A stretch of DNA of 64,000 nucleotides from assembly GCA_964462945.1 (NCBI GenBank), contig CAYWZW010000006.1, positions 71,717 through 135,716 on the forward strand. Direction: 5' to 3'. Under the pieces are notes generated by a model, which had not been told where the DNA came from, ran no database searches, and saw only the letters and a program-made list of their open reading frames with translations. Position 1 is the stretch's first letter. Every line of letters starts with the position of its first letter. Shown in pieces: positions 43,213-50,431 of the stretch. A program made the translations under genes and the position numbers. The stretch is from GCA-020343675 sp964462945. Lineage in GTDB: Bacteria; Planctomycetota; Phycisphaerae; Sedimentisphaerales; Anaerobacaceae.

Positions 43213-44490
43213 TTATCTCTCCGGTGCGACCAGGTCTTCGTAGGTTTCGCGTTTTCTGATGACCGAGAATGTTTCGCCGTCAACGAGGACTTCGGCGGCC
43301 CGTCCGCGGGCGTTGTAGTTGCTGCTCATGCTGAAGCCGTAGGCGCCGGCGGTAAAAACGCAAAGCAGGTCGCCGCGCTGGACCGGCGGCAGGGCCCTGT
43401 CCCTTGCAAAGAAGTCCGCGCCTTCGCAGATCGGCCCGACGACGTCAACCACCTCTGTCCCGTCCAATTGCAGATCTCTGCTGCGCCGGGGCGGAACAAA
43501 CGCCTCTTTCACCTTCACCGGCCAAATGAAATGGAATGCATCGTACAACGAGGGGCGGATCAAATCGTTCATTCCCGCGTCGGCGATGACAAATTTCTTG
43601 CTGCCTCCACGTTTGACGTAGAGAACGCGAGTGAGCATGATCCCCGCGTTGGCGCAGATGCTCTTGCCGGGCTCCAGGATGAGTTTAAGGTTCTTATCTC
43701 TCAGCAGAGGAACAATCCCCGCCGCATATTCGGCCGCCGAAGGGACGGTGTCCGACTCGTAATCGGCGCCGTAGCCGCCGCCCAGGTCGAGAGATTCGAC
43801 GCTATGGCCCTTGCTGCGGAGCCTGTCAACGAGCGGCAATATTTTCTCCACAGCCTCGACATACGGATCGATTTTTTTCCCGCCCGTGCCCAGATGCACA
43901 TGAAGCGCGCAAAGATGGACGGCCGTGTTCGCGCCGTAATCGGCAAAAACTCTCACCGCCCTTTCGATATCGACTCCGAATTTTGTCTCTCTCTTGCCCG
44001 TGGTCAGAAAAGCGTGCGTTTTGTACTCAACATCAGGATTGACACGCAAAGCAACTTTGGGGCGTTTGCCTCGTGCTTTCGCCAGGCGAATCAGATTTTC
44101 CAGCTCCGCTTCGGACTCAATATTGAAATAGCCGATGCCGGCGTCCAATGCTTCGACAATTTCGACATCGGTTTTTCCGACGCCGGCATAGACGACCTTC
44201 GACGGGTCACCGCCCGCCTGCAAGACGCGGTACAGCTCGCCGCCGCTGACAATGTCAAATCCGCTGCCCGACTCGGCCACGAGCTTGAGTACATGGATAT
44301 TGCCGCAGGCCTTGACCGAATAGCAGATCATCGTATCGAGCCGGCGGTACGCCTCGTGAATTTTTTGCAGATGGTCTTTGAAAGTGGCTTTGCTGTAAAC
44401 GTAAACCGGCGTGCCGACCTCGTCGGCGATTTCTTCAACACCGACGTCTTCGGCAAACAGTTTGCCGTTCCTGTAGTTGAAATAGTCCAT
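43213..44490 (-). CDS. lysA: Diaminopimelate decarboxylase
   Basis: 425 aa, PLP-dependent alanine-racemase-fold enzyme that converts meso-diaminopimelate to lysine. The PLP lysine is Lys60 in CYSVKACGN. Also seen are HVHLGTGG, the phosphate loop DLGGGYG, EPGKSICANAG and the C-terminal GAYGFSMSSNYNARGR active-site segment. ATG 44490 carries a GAAGGG site and begins the family's usual N-terminus; the frame is open further up through the terminator of the lysine-rich peptide gene, so that part is not coding. Confidence 0.95.
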   Translation of the reverse strand: MDYFNYRNGKLFAEDVGVEEIADEVGTPVYVYSKATFKDHLQKIHEAYRRLDTMICYSVKACGNIHVLKLVAESGSGFDIVSGGELYRVLQAGGDPSKVVYAGVGKTDVEIVEALDAGIGYFNIESEAELENLIRLAKARGKRPKVALRVNPDVEYKTHAFLTTGKRETKFGVDIERAVRVFADYGANTAVHLCALHVHLGTGGKKIDPYVEAVEKILPLVDRLRSKGHSVESLDLGGGYGADYESDTVPSAAEYAAGIVPLLRDKNLKLILEPGKSICANAGIMLTRVLYVKRGGSKKFVIADAGMNDLIRPSLYDAFHFIWPVKVKEAFVPPRRSRDLQLDGTEVVDVVGPICEGADFFARDRALPPVQRGDLLCVFTAGAYGFSMSSNYNARGRAAEVLVDGETFSVIRKRETYEDLVAPER

Positions 44491-44619
44491 CTCATGCCCT
44501 TCTTTGCACGCCTTATTCAAAACTTCGCGTACGTATCGCCAAATAGTATAAGGCGTCGCGCGCCAATTGCAAGAAGCCGGGCGCTCTTGCCTGCATCCGA
44601 ACGCGCTGCGGCCGCGCGC

Positions 44620-44662
44620 AAAAAAATGGAAGGCTCCGTCGCCTGCGAGAGAACCTTCCATT
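44620..44662 (-). terminator. Rho-independent terminator of the lysine-rich peptide gene
   Basis: On the minus strand ATGGAAGG ... CCTTCCAT forms a hairpin directly followed by seven T residues. It lies 75 bp past the stop of the 26-aa peptide and before lysA. Confidence 0.85.
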
Positions 44663-44737
44663 CATCGCGTAGCCGGTTTCCACCGGCAGCTCGCCGCGAT
44701 CGGCAACGACGGGCGAGCTTTCGACTAAATCGTTACG

Positions 44738-44818
44738 CTATTTTTTCTTTCTCTTCTTGGTTTTCTTTTTCGTTGCTTTCTTCTTGGTTGCTTTTTTCTT
44801 TGCTTTTTTCTTTGCCAT
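44738..44818 (-). CDS. 26-aa lysine-rich basic peptide (histone-tail-like)
   Basis: Encodes only Lys, Ala, Thr, Arg and the initiator Met (start MAKKKAKKKATKKK, end KKTKKRKKK), so it is strongly cationic. It is a real gene by its signals: a near-perfect AAAGGAGGTGA site lies 6 bp before the ATG and a strong terminator follows. Lys/Ala repeats of this kind resemble the tails of bacterial histone H1-like or nucleoid proteins, and suggest binding to DNA or RNA. Polylysine tracts from A-rich codons could also slow ribosomes. It is too short for family assignment. Confidence 0.75.
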   Translation of the reverse strand: MAKKKAKKKATKKKATKKKTKKRKKK

Positions 44819-45091
44819 TATTTGTCACCTCCTTTTGGCTGACTAAATTCCTTTGTCTATTCCTTGACGTTACGACACTTGTTTACATTAAAGAACTTCA
44901 CGAACAAATTACAGAAAAAAGTAAAAAAATATTTCTATATTTTTTTATCGTCTAAAACTTTACGAATACTTGACAAAATTTTTTGCGACGAACATTTTAC
45001 ACAACCTCATATATTCTCTACTATACGCTCCGTTGATTGAATGTAAAATGACGCGTGAAGAGTTTTGTTGTCTGTTGGTGTGTTTTGCCGA

Positions 45092-45120
45092 TTGAGGTTT
45101 TGTGATTTCTTCTGTAATAT
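45092..45120 (+). promoter_or_regulatory. Putative nadD promoter
   Basis: TTGAGG (-35), 17-bp spacer, TAATAT (-10), about 37 bp before the nadD start. It lies within a 339-bp AT-rich region (44819-45157) that also must hold the promoter of the divergent lysine-rich peptide; no gene is seen there. Confidence 0.5.
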
Positions 45121-45157
45121 TTTTTGCGACAACACACAGATTTGTTGTTAATTGTTT

Positions 45158-45799
45158 ATGAACAAAAGAAAAATAGCGTTGTTCGGCGGCACGTTCGATC
45201 CGATTCATCTCGGTCACGCGACCGTCGCCGCCGACGCCGTCAAACAGATCGGCGCGGAGAAAATCGTTTTCATTCCTGCAAAACGCTCGCCGCTGAAAGG
45301 TTTCCTTCCCAAGGCCAGTGACGCCGACCGATTTCAAATGATAGCGCTCGCTATCGCGGATGAAAAGAGCTTCGAGGTCAGCGACTACGAATTGAGCAAG
45401 CCGGCGCCAAGCTACACACTGGAGACGGTCGGGAAATTTCAAAAGGACTTCGGCAGTCAAACATCCATCCACTGGCTGGTCGGCGCCGACAGTATCGATG
45501 ATCTGGTGTACTGGTACAAGATTGTCGAACTGATCGATGCGTGCCACTTGACAACGATGTATAGAGCCGGCTGCGAGCCGCCGAATTTTGCCGGATTTGA
45601 GGGCCTCTGGGGCCGCCAGCGCGTCGAGAAACTCCAGCGAGACGTCGTCCAAACGCCTCTCATTGATATCAGCAGCACGGACATACGAAACCGGTTGGCC
45701 GCGGGGCACGACGTGGCCGAGATGCTGCATCCGGCCGTCGCCGACTACATACGCGGGCACCGCCTTTATCAGTCGAAAGACATGAAGGAGGGTGGGTAG
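45158..45799 (+). CDS. nadD: Nicotinate-nucleotide adenylyltransferase
   Basis: 213 aa, NAD biosynthesis enzyme that joins nicotinate mononucleotide and ATP. It has the nucleotidyltransferase start LFGGTFDPIHLGH, FIPAKRSPLK, the VGADSIDDLVYWY segment and the ISSTDIRNRL signature near the C-terminus. Normal length. There is no Shine-Dalgarno site at ATG 45158; a TTG two codons earlier is possible. It converges on hypB with 9 bp between stops. Confidence 0.95.
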   Translation: MNKRKIALFGGTFDPIHLGHATVAADAVKQIGAEKIVFIPAKRSPLKGFLPKASDADRFQMIALAIADEKSFEVSDYELSKPAPSYTLETVGKFQKDFGSQTSIHWLVGADSIDDLVYWYKIVELIDACHLTTMYRAGCEPPNFAGFEGLWGRQRVEKLQRDVVQTPLIDISSTDIRNRLAAGHDVAEMLHPAVADYIRGHRLYQSKDMKEGG

Positions 45800-45808
45800 G
45801 CGCACGGG

Positions 45809-46480
45809 TTACTGCAGCTTGATATTCTTCTCGATCGACTCAAGCAGCCAATCGTACCAACTTTGCATGCCTTCGCCGGTTTTGGCCGATATGGGAAAAA
45901 TCTCGATGGCTTTGTTCAGTCTGCGGGCGTCGGCCTTTGCTCGTTCGATATCGAAATCCACGTGCCCTCCATCCAGCAGATCAATCTTATTCATGAGCAT
46001 CACCTTTGACTTGGCAAAGATCGCGGGGTACTTGGCCGGCTTGTCATCACCCTCGGCAACGGAAAGCACGACTATTTTGCCGCTTTCACCTAATTCAAAA
46101 GCCGATGGACAAACCAGATTGCCTACGTTTTCGATGACGATCAAATCCAAATCCTCGACGGGCAGCTTTTTCAATGCATCGCTTATTTGTGCTGCCGACA
46201 AGTGGCACGCCCCCTCGGTGTTGATCTGGACGACCGGCGCTTTGGTTGCTCTGATTCTCTGGGCGTCGATGTCGGTCTGAATGTCGCCCTCAATCACGCC
46301 GATCCGGATTTTGCCTTTCAACTCGTTTATCGTCCTGGCCAGAATGGTCGTCTTGCCGGAGCCGGGAGACGAAATCATATTCAGGCACAATTTCTTGCGC
46401 TCGGCGAAAAACAGGGTGTTTTCAAAAGCATACTTTTCGTTTTCGCTGAGAATTTTCTTGCCGATGTCAATTTTTTTCAT
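45809..46480 (-). CDS. hypB: Hydrogenase nickel-incorporation GTPase HypB
   Basis: 223 aa, GTPase that drives nickel insertion into NiFe hydrogenase (and possibly urease). P-loop SSPGSGKTT, the nickel/zinc motif EGACHLSA and NKIDLL are present. The histidine-rich nickel-storage N-terminus found in some HypB is lacking; the protein starts with a short lysine-rich MKKIDIGKKIL. It overlaps hypA by 14 bp and is the last gene of the leftward operon. Confidence 0.96.
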   Translation of the reverse strand: MKKIDIGKKILSENEKYAFENTLFFAERKKLCLNMISSPGSGKTTILARTINELKGKIRIGVIEGDIQTDIDAQRIRATKAPVVQINTEGACHLSAAQISDALKKLPVEDLDLIVIENVGNLVCPSAFELGESGKIVVLSVAEGDDKPAKYPAIFAKSKVMLMNKIDLLDGGHVDFDIERAKADARRLNKAIEIFPISAKTGEGMQSWYDWLLESIEKNIKLQ

Positions 46481-46829
46481 AGCAACAATCCGTCTGAAAA
46501 TCTATCTCTTCGAGTATGAGAGGCGCATCAGGGAGCAATTCAAAATCTCCGCCGCCGCACGTCGGACACTCCGGATGCGAAATCTCGACGTCGAAGTCTC
46601 GGCTGCAACTCTTGCACCGCGCCTGGATCGGCTTATGCTCTATGTGAAGCTTGACACCCTCGCAGGGTGTATCTTTCGTAATCGCCTCGAAGGCAAAACA
46701 AAGTACCTCATCATTAATCGCATTGAGCGTTCCACAACTGATCTTGGCGGCGACGGGTTTGGCATTATGTTTTGCCGCTTCTTCTGATATGATTGCCATC
46801 AGGCTCTGCGCCACCATCGTTTCGTGCAT
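46467..46829 (-). CDS. hypA: Hydrogenase nickel-incorporation protein HypA
   Basis: 120 aa. It keeps the MHE nickel-binding start (MHETMVAQSL; His2) and a zinc finger built from CKSC and CPTC pairs (residues ~73-95). It hands nickel to the hydrogenase large subunit with HypB. The ATG overlaps the hypE stop as TGATG, which fixes the start at 46829. Confidence 0.95.
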   Translation of the reverse strand: MHETMVAQSLMAIISEEAAKHNAKPVAAKISCGTLNAINDEVLCFAFEAITKDTPCEGVKLHIEHKPIQARCKSCSRDFDVEISHPECPTCGGGDFELLPDAPLILEEIDFQTDCCYEKN

Positions 46830-47854
46830 CAGCATATCCTCGGCAGCTCGCGCCCGTAAGGCATCTGCACAATTCTTCTGCCGCCGATCCGGGTCTCCAT
46901 CTCCACCAGCGGCACATCACGCACCTGGACAACCTCGCCTATAAGTTCCGCCTTTTTCCCCAACGGGTGATTTCTACAAATATTCAAACACTCATCGGCG
47001 GATCCCGGCGCGACAACGGCGACGAATTTGCCTTCATTGGCGATTGTCAGCACATCGAAGCCCAGCATATCCGCTGCGGCCTGAACGGCGGGCTTGACCG
47101 GAATCTCGGTTTCATGAATTGCGATGCTCAGCCCGGTGCTTCTTGAGATTTCGTTGAGCGTGGCGGCTAACCCGCCCCGAGTCGGGTCCCGCATGAACTT
47201 TATGCCGGTCGTGCTCTCCAAGAGCTCGCAGGTCAGTGCCGCCAGAGCCGCACAGTCGCTCTTCAATTGCGATTGGAATCCCATATCTTCCCGTTGAGAG
47301 ATGATGGTCATGCCGTGGTCGCCGATAGTGCCGTTGATAATGATCTTGTCGCCAACGGCAATTTTCCCGAAGCCCAAATCCACGCCGGGCAATCTTACGC
47401 CGATTCCCGCGGTATTTATGAAGATTTTGTCAGCAGCCCCGGCTTCGACTGTCTTGGTATCGCCGGTCACGATCTCGACGTTACTTTCGCGTGCGGCCTG
47501 CCCGACGCTGGCTAAAATCCCGTCCAGCAATTCAATCTCAAAGCCGTCTTCGATTATCAATGACAGCGCCAAAGCCACAGGTTTTGACCCGGCTACGGCC
47601 AGGTCGTTGACCGTCCCGCAAACGGCGAGTTTGCCGATGTCTCCGCCGTTGAAGAACAGCGGCTTGACGACGTAGCTGTCGGTTGTAAAACACAGCGAGC
47701 CCGAAGCCAGATTCAGCCGTGCCGAATCACCCAATTCCGCCAGCGTGTCATTCCGGAAGTTCGGCAGAATATGGTGCCGAATCAGATCGTCCATCAGTTG
47801 CCCGCCACCGCCGTGTGCAAGCAGAATCGTGTCGTGTTTGCCTGCTCTTATCAT
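46829..47854 (-). CDS. hypE: Hydrogenase maturation protein HypE
   Basis: 341 aa, PurM-like enzyme that dehydrates the thiocarboxamide on its own C-terminal cysteine to make the cyanide ligand of the Fe centre. The required C-terminal PRIC is present. It also has LLAHGGGGQLMDDLI near the N-terminus and RDPTRGGLAATLNE. It overlaps hypD by 4 bp and hypA by 1 bp. Confidence 0.97.
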   Translation of the reverse strand: MIRAGKHDTILLAHGGGGQLMDDLIRHHILPNFRNDTLAELGDSARLNLASGSLCFTTDSYVVKPLFFNGGDIGKLAVCGTVNDLAVAGSKPVALALSLIIEDGFEIELLDGILASVGQAARESNVEIVTGDTKTVEAGAADKIFINTAGIGVRLPGVDLGFGKIAVGDKIIINGTIGDHGMTIISQREDMGFQSQLKSDCAALAALTCELLESTTGIKFMRDPTRGGLAATLNEISRSTGLSIAIHETEIPVKPAVQAAADMLGFDVLTIANEGKFVAVVAPGSADECLNICRNHPLGKKAELIGEVVQVRDVPLVEMETRIGGRRIVQMPYGRELPRIC

Positions 47855-48930
47855 CTGTGTCTTTTCTCTTGGCCGTACTTAAACCACGCCGCACATGCCC
47901 CTTCGGAGCTTACCATACAAGGTCCTACCGGGTCTTGCGGCGTACAACTTTGGCCAAACAATGCACATTCCGGCGGCTCGATCAACCCACACAAAACTTC
48001 ACCGCATCGACAGCCTTTTCCTTCTTTGCCTGGCATCTCCGTTATGTCAAATCGTTTGAAGGCATCGAACTGCTCGTACTCGTCTTTCAGCTTGAGCGTG
48101 CTCTTCTCTATTTTTCCCAATCCTCGCCAGTAACCGTCCGCAGGCTCAAAACACTCGTTAATGACTTGTTGTGCGGCCGCATTGCCTTTCTCGGTCACGA
48201 CGGCAGAATACATTGATTTTAATTCGGCTCCGCCGGCCGAAAGCTGCCGACAGATTTCGGCAAGTCCTTCGATGATCTGAACCGCCTCGAAACCGGCCAC
48301 GACGCACGGCCGAGCGAAATCCTCCACAATCTCGGCAAAAGCCCCGTAGCCGATGATCACGCTGACGTGCCCGGGACACAAGAAAGCATTGATGTTGTGA
48401 TTCTTGCCGCTCAACAAAGCCCGCATCGCTGGGACAACCAGCTTGTGCCCGCTCAAAATGCAAAAATTATCTATGGAGTCGGCCGCCGCCTCTTTCACGA
48501 CCACCGCCGTGGCCGGCGCGGTCGTTTCAAAACCTACCGCCACGAACACAACTGTTTTCGCGGGATTGTCCTTAGCTAATTGCAGCGCATCTTCGCTGCT
48601 GAGAACGACTTTGACTCTCGCCTTTGCCCGCTTGGTTTCAAGCGAGTGGTCTTTGCCGGGGACGCGAATCATGTCGCCATACGTGGCGATCATACAATCA
48701 TCGCGTTCAGCCAATTCCAAAACGATGTCGATGTAGCCCTGGTCGGTGACACAGACGGGGCAGCCGGGACCTGACAGAAGTTTGAGGTTTTGGGGCAGAA
48801 TTGACCTTATGCCGCTGCGGAAAATCGAGACCGTGTGCGTGCCGCAAACCTCCATGATATTGACCTGCCGGCCCAACTCTTCGCAGGCGACATTCATTAA
48901 AGTCTGTGCTTTGTTGATTCTATCGAGCAT
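47851..48930 (-). CDS. hypD: Hydrogenase maturation protein HypD
   Basis: 359 aa, iron-sulfur protein that with HypC assembles the Fe(CN)2CO unit. It shows EVCGTHT, GPGCPVCVT, GFETTAPAT and the C-terminal cysteine cluster for the 4Fe-4S site (GCRCGEVLCGL ... CALFGQSCTP). Full length. It follows hypC by 53 bp. Confidence 0.97.
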   Translation of the reverse strand: MLDRINKAQTLMNVACEELGRQVNIMEVCGTHTVSIFRSGIRSILPQNLKLLSGPGCPVCVTDQGYIDIVLELAERDDCMIATYGDMIRVPGKDHSLETKRAKARVKVVLSSEDALQLAKDNPAKTVVFVAVGFETTAPATAVVVKEAAADSIDNFCILSGHKLVVPAMRALLSGKNHNINAFLCPGHVSVIIGYGAFAEIVEDFARPCVVAGFEAVQIIEGLAEICRQLSAGGAELKSMYSAVVTEKGNAAAQQVINECFEPADGYWRGLGKIEKSTLKLKDEYEQFDAFKRFDITEMPGKEGKGCRCGEVLCGLIEPPECALFGQSCTPQDPVGPCMVSSEGACAAWFKYGQEKRHR

Positions 48931-48983
48931 AAACTTCGTATCTCTTCTCTCGTGAAGCGTATCTGGTACTCTGCTTCACGCCC

Positions 48984-49226
48984 TTATCCTGAGACTTTGT
49001 TCGGCGTATCCTCGAATTCGTAGATTTCGGCAATAAGCTGCCAGGTCTTCTTCGCTTCTTCTTCATCAACGAGCGAGATAGCAAAACCGGCGTGGATCAG
49101 AACCAAATCGCCCAACCTGGCCTCCGGCAGCAGCGTAGTCTTGGCCTTCCAACGGTTGCCCATCGCATCGACAACCGCCCTGTCCCCCTCCAACTCAACT
49201 ATCCTGGCCGGTATCGCTAAACACAT
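48984..49226 (-). CDS. hypC: Hydrogenase maturation chaperone HypC
   Basis: 80 aa, HypC/HupF family. The essential Cys2 is present in MCLAIPARIV, and the OB-fold core VDAMGNRWKAKTTLLPEARLGDLVLIHAGFAI matches. It shuttles the iron-cyanide unit to the hydrogenase precursor. It is separated from the CDF transporter by 272 bp with no supported gene, so the hypC-D-E-A-B block may have its own promoter there. Confidence 0.95.
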   Translation of the reverse strand: MCLAIPARIVELEGDRAVVDAMGNRWKAKTTLLPEARLGDLVLIHAGFAISLVDEEEAKKTWQLIAEIYEFEDTPNKVSG

Positions 49227-49498
49227 AATTCGTCGCTCGTGACTGGCGTCTGGTATTTCACCAGGGTGGCACCCTCAAACCTCGTTCACGGGTGTTTTAC
49301 ATATTCTTCGCAAAAAAACAACGATTCCACCCCTTATTCTATTGGTAGATACGTTTTGGGTCAATCTTTGGTTTACGGCGAGGGCGGGCCGGAACAAACA
49401 TCGTTTTTCTCACTGGCGCAGGCGAAACGACAAGCTCCTGGTTTCCCGCCGGTCTCATCCTGGACCGGGAAGAAATTCTGGGGCGGCGAGTCGAAGGT

Positions 49499-50398
49499 CT
49501 AACGGTCCAACTCTATATCTTTGGAAGAAAGCGGGTCCTCCACCGGCTCTAAATGAGTGAAAACTGTGGCGCCAGGCAGTGCATTGCAGATATCAATTTC
49601 AATTTGGTCCACGAGATGATGCCCGCGGTGCGTCGTCCACTTTCCTGGAACCAGAACATGAATTGATATGAAGCGGCGTCCGGCCGCTTGTCGGGTGCGT
49701 AGCGAGTGAAACTGTATGCCTTGTTTTCTGTACCCGTCGAGAATCCCTGATATTATTTGATGTTCTTCGCTTGGCAGTGCGGTATCCATCAGACCCGATA
49801 TTGAGCGTTGGATCAGTCGATAACCTGTCCATACGATGTTGGCGGCGACGGCAAGTGCGACAACCGGGTCTAATACCCTCCAGCCCGTTAATGCGACCGC
49901 ACCTACGCCGCCAATAACGGCTACTGACGTCCATACATCCGTCATAAGATGCCGGGCGTCAGCCTCAAGAGTTATGGAGTTGCTTTTCTTGCCGACGTAT
50001 AGCAGGATACGAGCAACACCGAGATTAATCAACGATGCAATGGTCGAAACTATCAAACCTGCACCGGCCTGCTCAAGTGGGCGAGGACTGATAATGCGCC
50101 CGACAGCCGCTACGCCAATGCTAACCGCTGCAATAAGTATTAGTATCCCTTCCGCGCCACTGGCGAAATACTCGGCCTTGCTATGCCCATAGTGATGTTC
50201 CTCGTCCGGTGGGTGAGCCGCTATGATTAACATTGACAGGGCAATGGTCGCACCCAACAAGTTGACTAACGATTCTACCGCGTCTGACAGTAAACCAATA
50301 GAACCTGTCAGAAAATATGCAAGACCCTTAAGTCCAATCGTAGCAAACGCAGCAGCGATCGATAACCAGGCATAACGCGTTAATGAAGAGCGATTCAT
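49499..50398 (-). CDS. Cation diffusion facilitator family transporter
   Basis: 299 aa, six-helix divalent-metal/proton antiporter (FieF/ZitB type). Metal-binding positions of the transport site are in LSDAVESLVNL and DARHLMTDVWTS, and the cytoplasmic C-terminal domain has HIHV-like beta strands (RFISIHVLVPG) and a HRGHHLVDQIE histidine pair. It lies 33 bp after hypF and before hypC, in the same direction. This suggests a metal role linked to hydrogenase maturation, perhaps export of excess Ni, Fe or Zn; the ion is not decided by sequence. Confidence 0.92.
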   Translation of the reverse strand: MNRSSLTRYAWLSIAAAFATIGLKGLAYFLTGSIGLLSDAVESLVNLLGATIALSMLIIAAHPPDEEHHYGHSKAEYFASGAEGILILIAAVSIGVAAVGRIISPRPLEQAGAGLIVSTIASLINLGVARILLYVGKKSNSITLEADARHLMTDVWTSVAVIGGVGAVALTGWRVLDPVVALAVAANIVWTGYRLIQRSISGLMDTALPSEEHQIISGILDGYRKQGIQFHSLRTRQAAGRRFISIHVLVPGKWTTHRGHHLVDQIEIDICNALPGATVFTHLEPVEDPLSSKDIELDR

Positions 50399-50431
50399 GT
50401 TGCGTTTTGTTTCTCTTTACCGGCGAGTCCC

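Noticed and set aside
43168..44955. Long plus-strand frame opposite lysA
   Set aside because: Shadow of lysA in GC-rich DNA; the real lysA motifs are on the minus strand.
49239..49502. 87-codon plus-strand frame between hypC and the CDF gene
   Set aside because: No family resemblance or ribosome site; possibly degraded DNA or promoter region of hypC.
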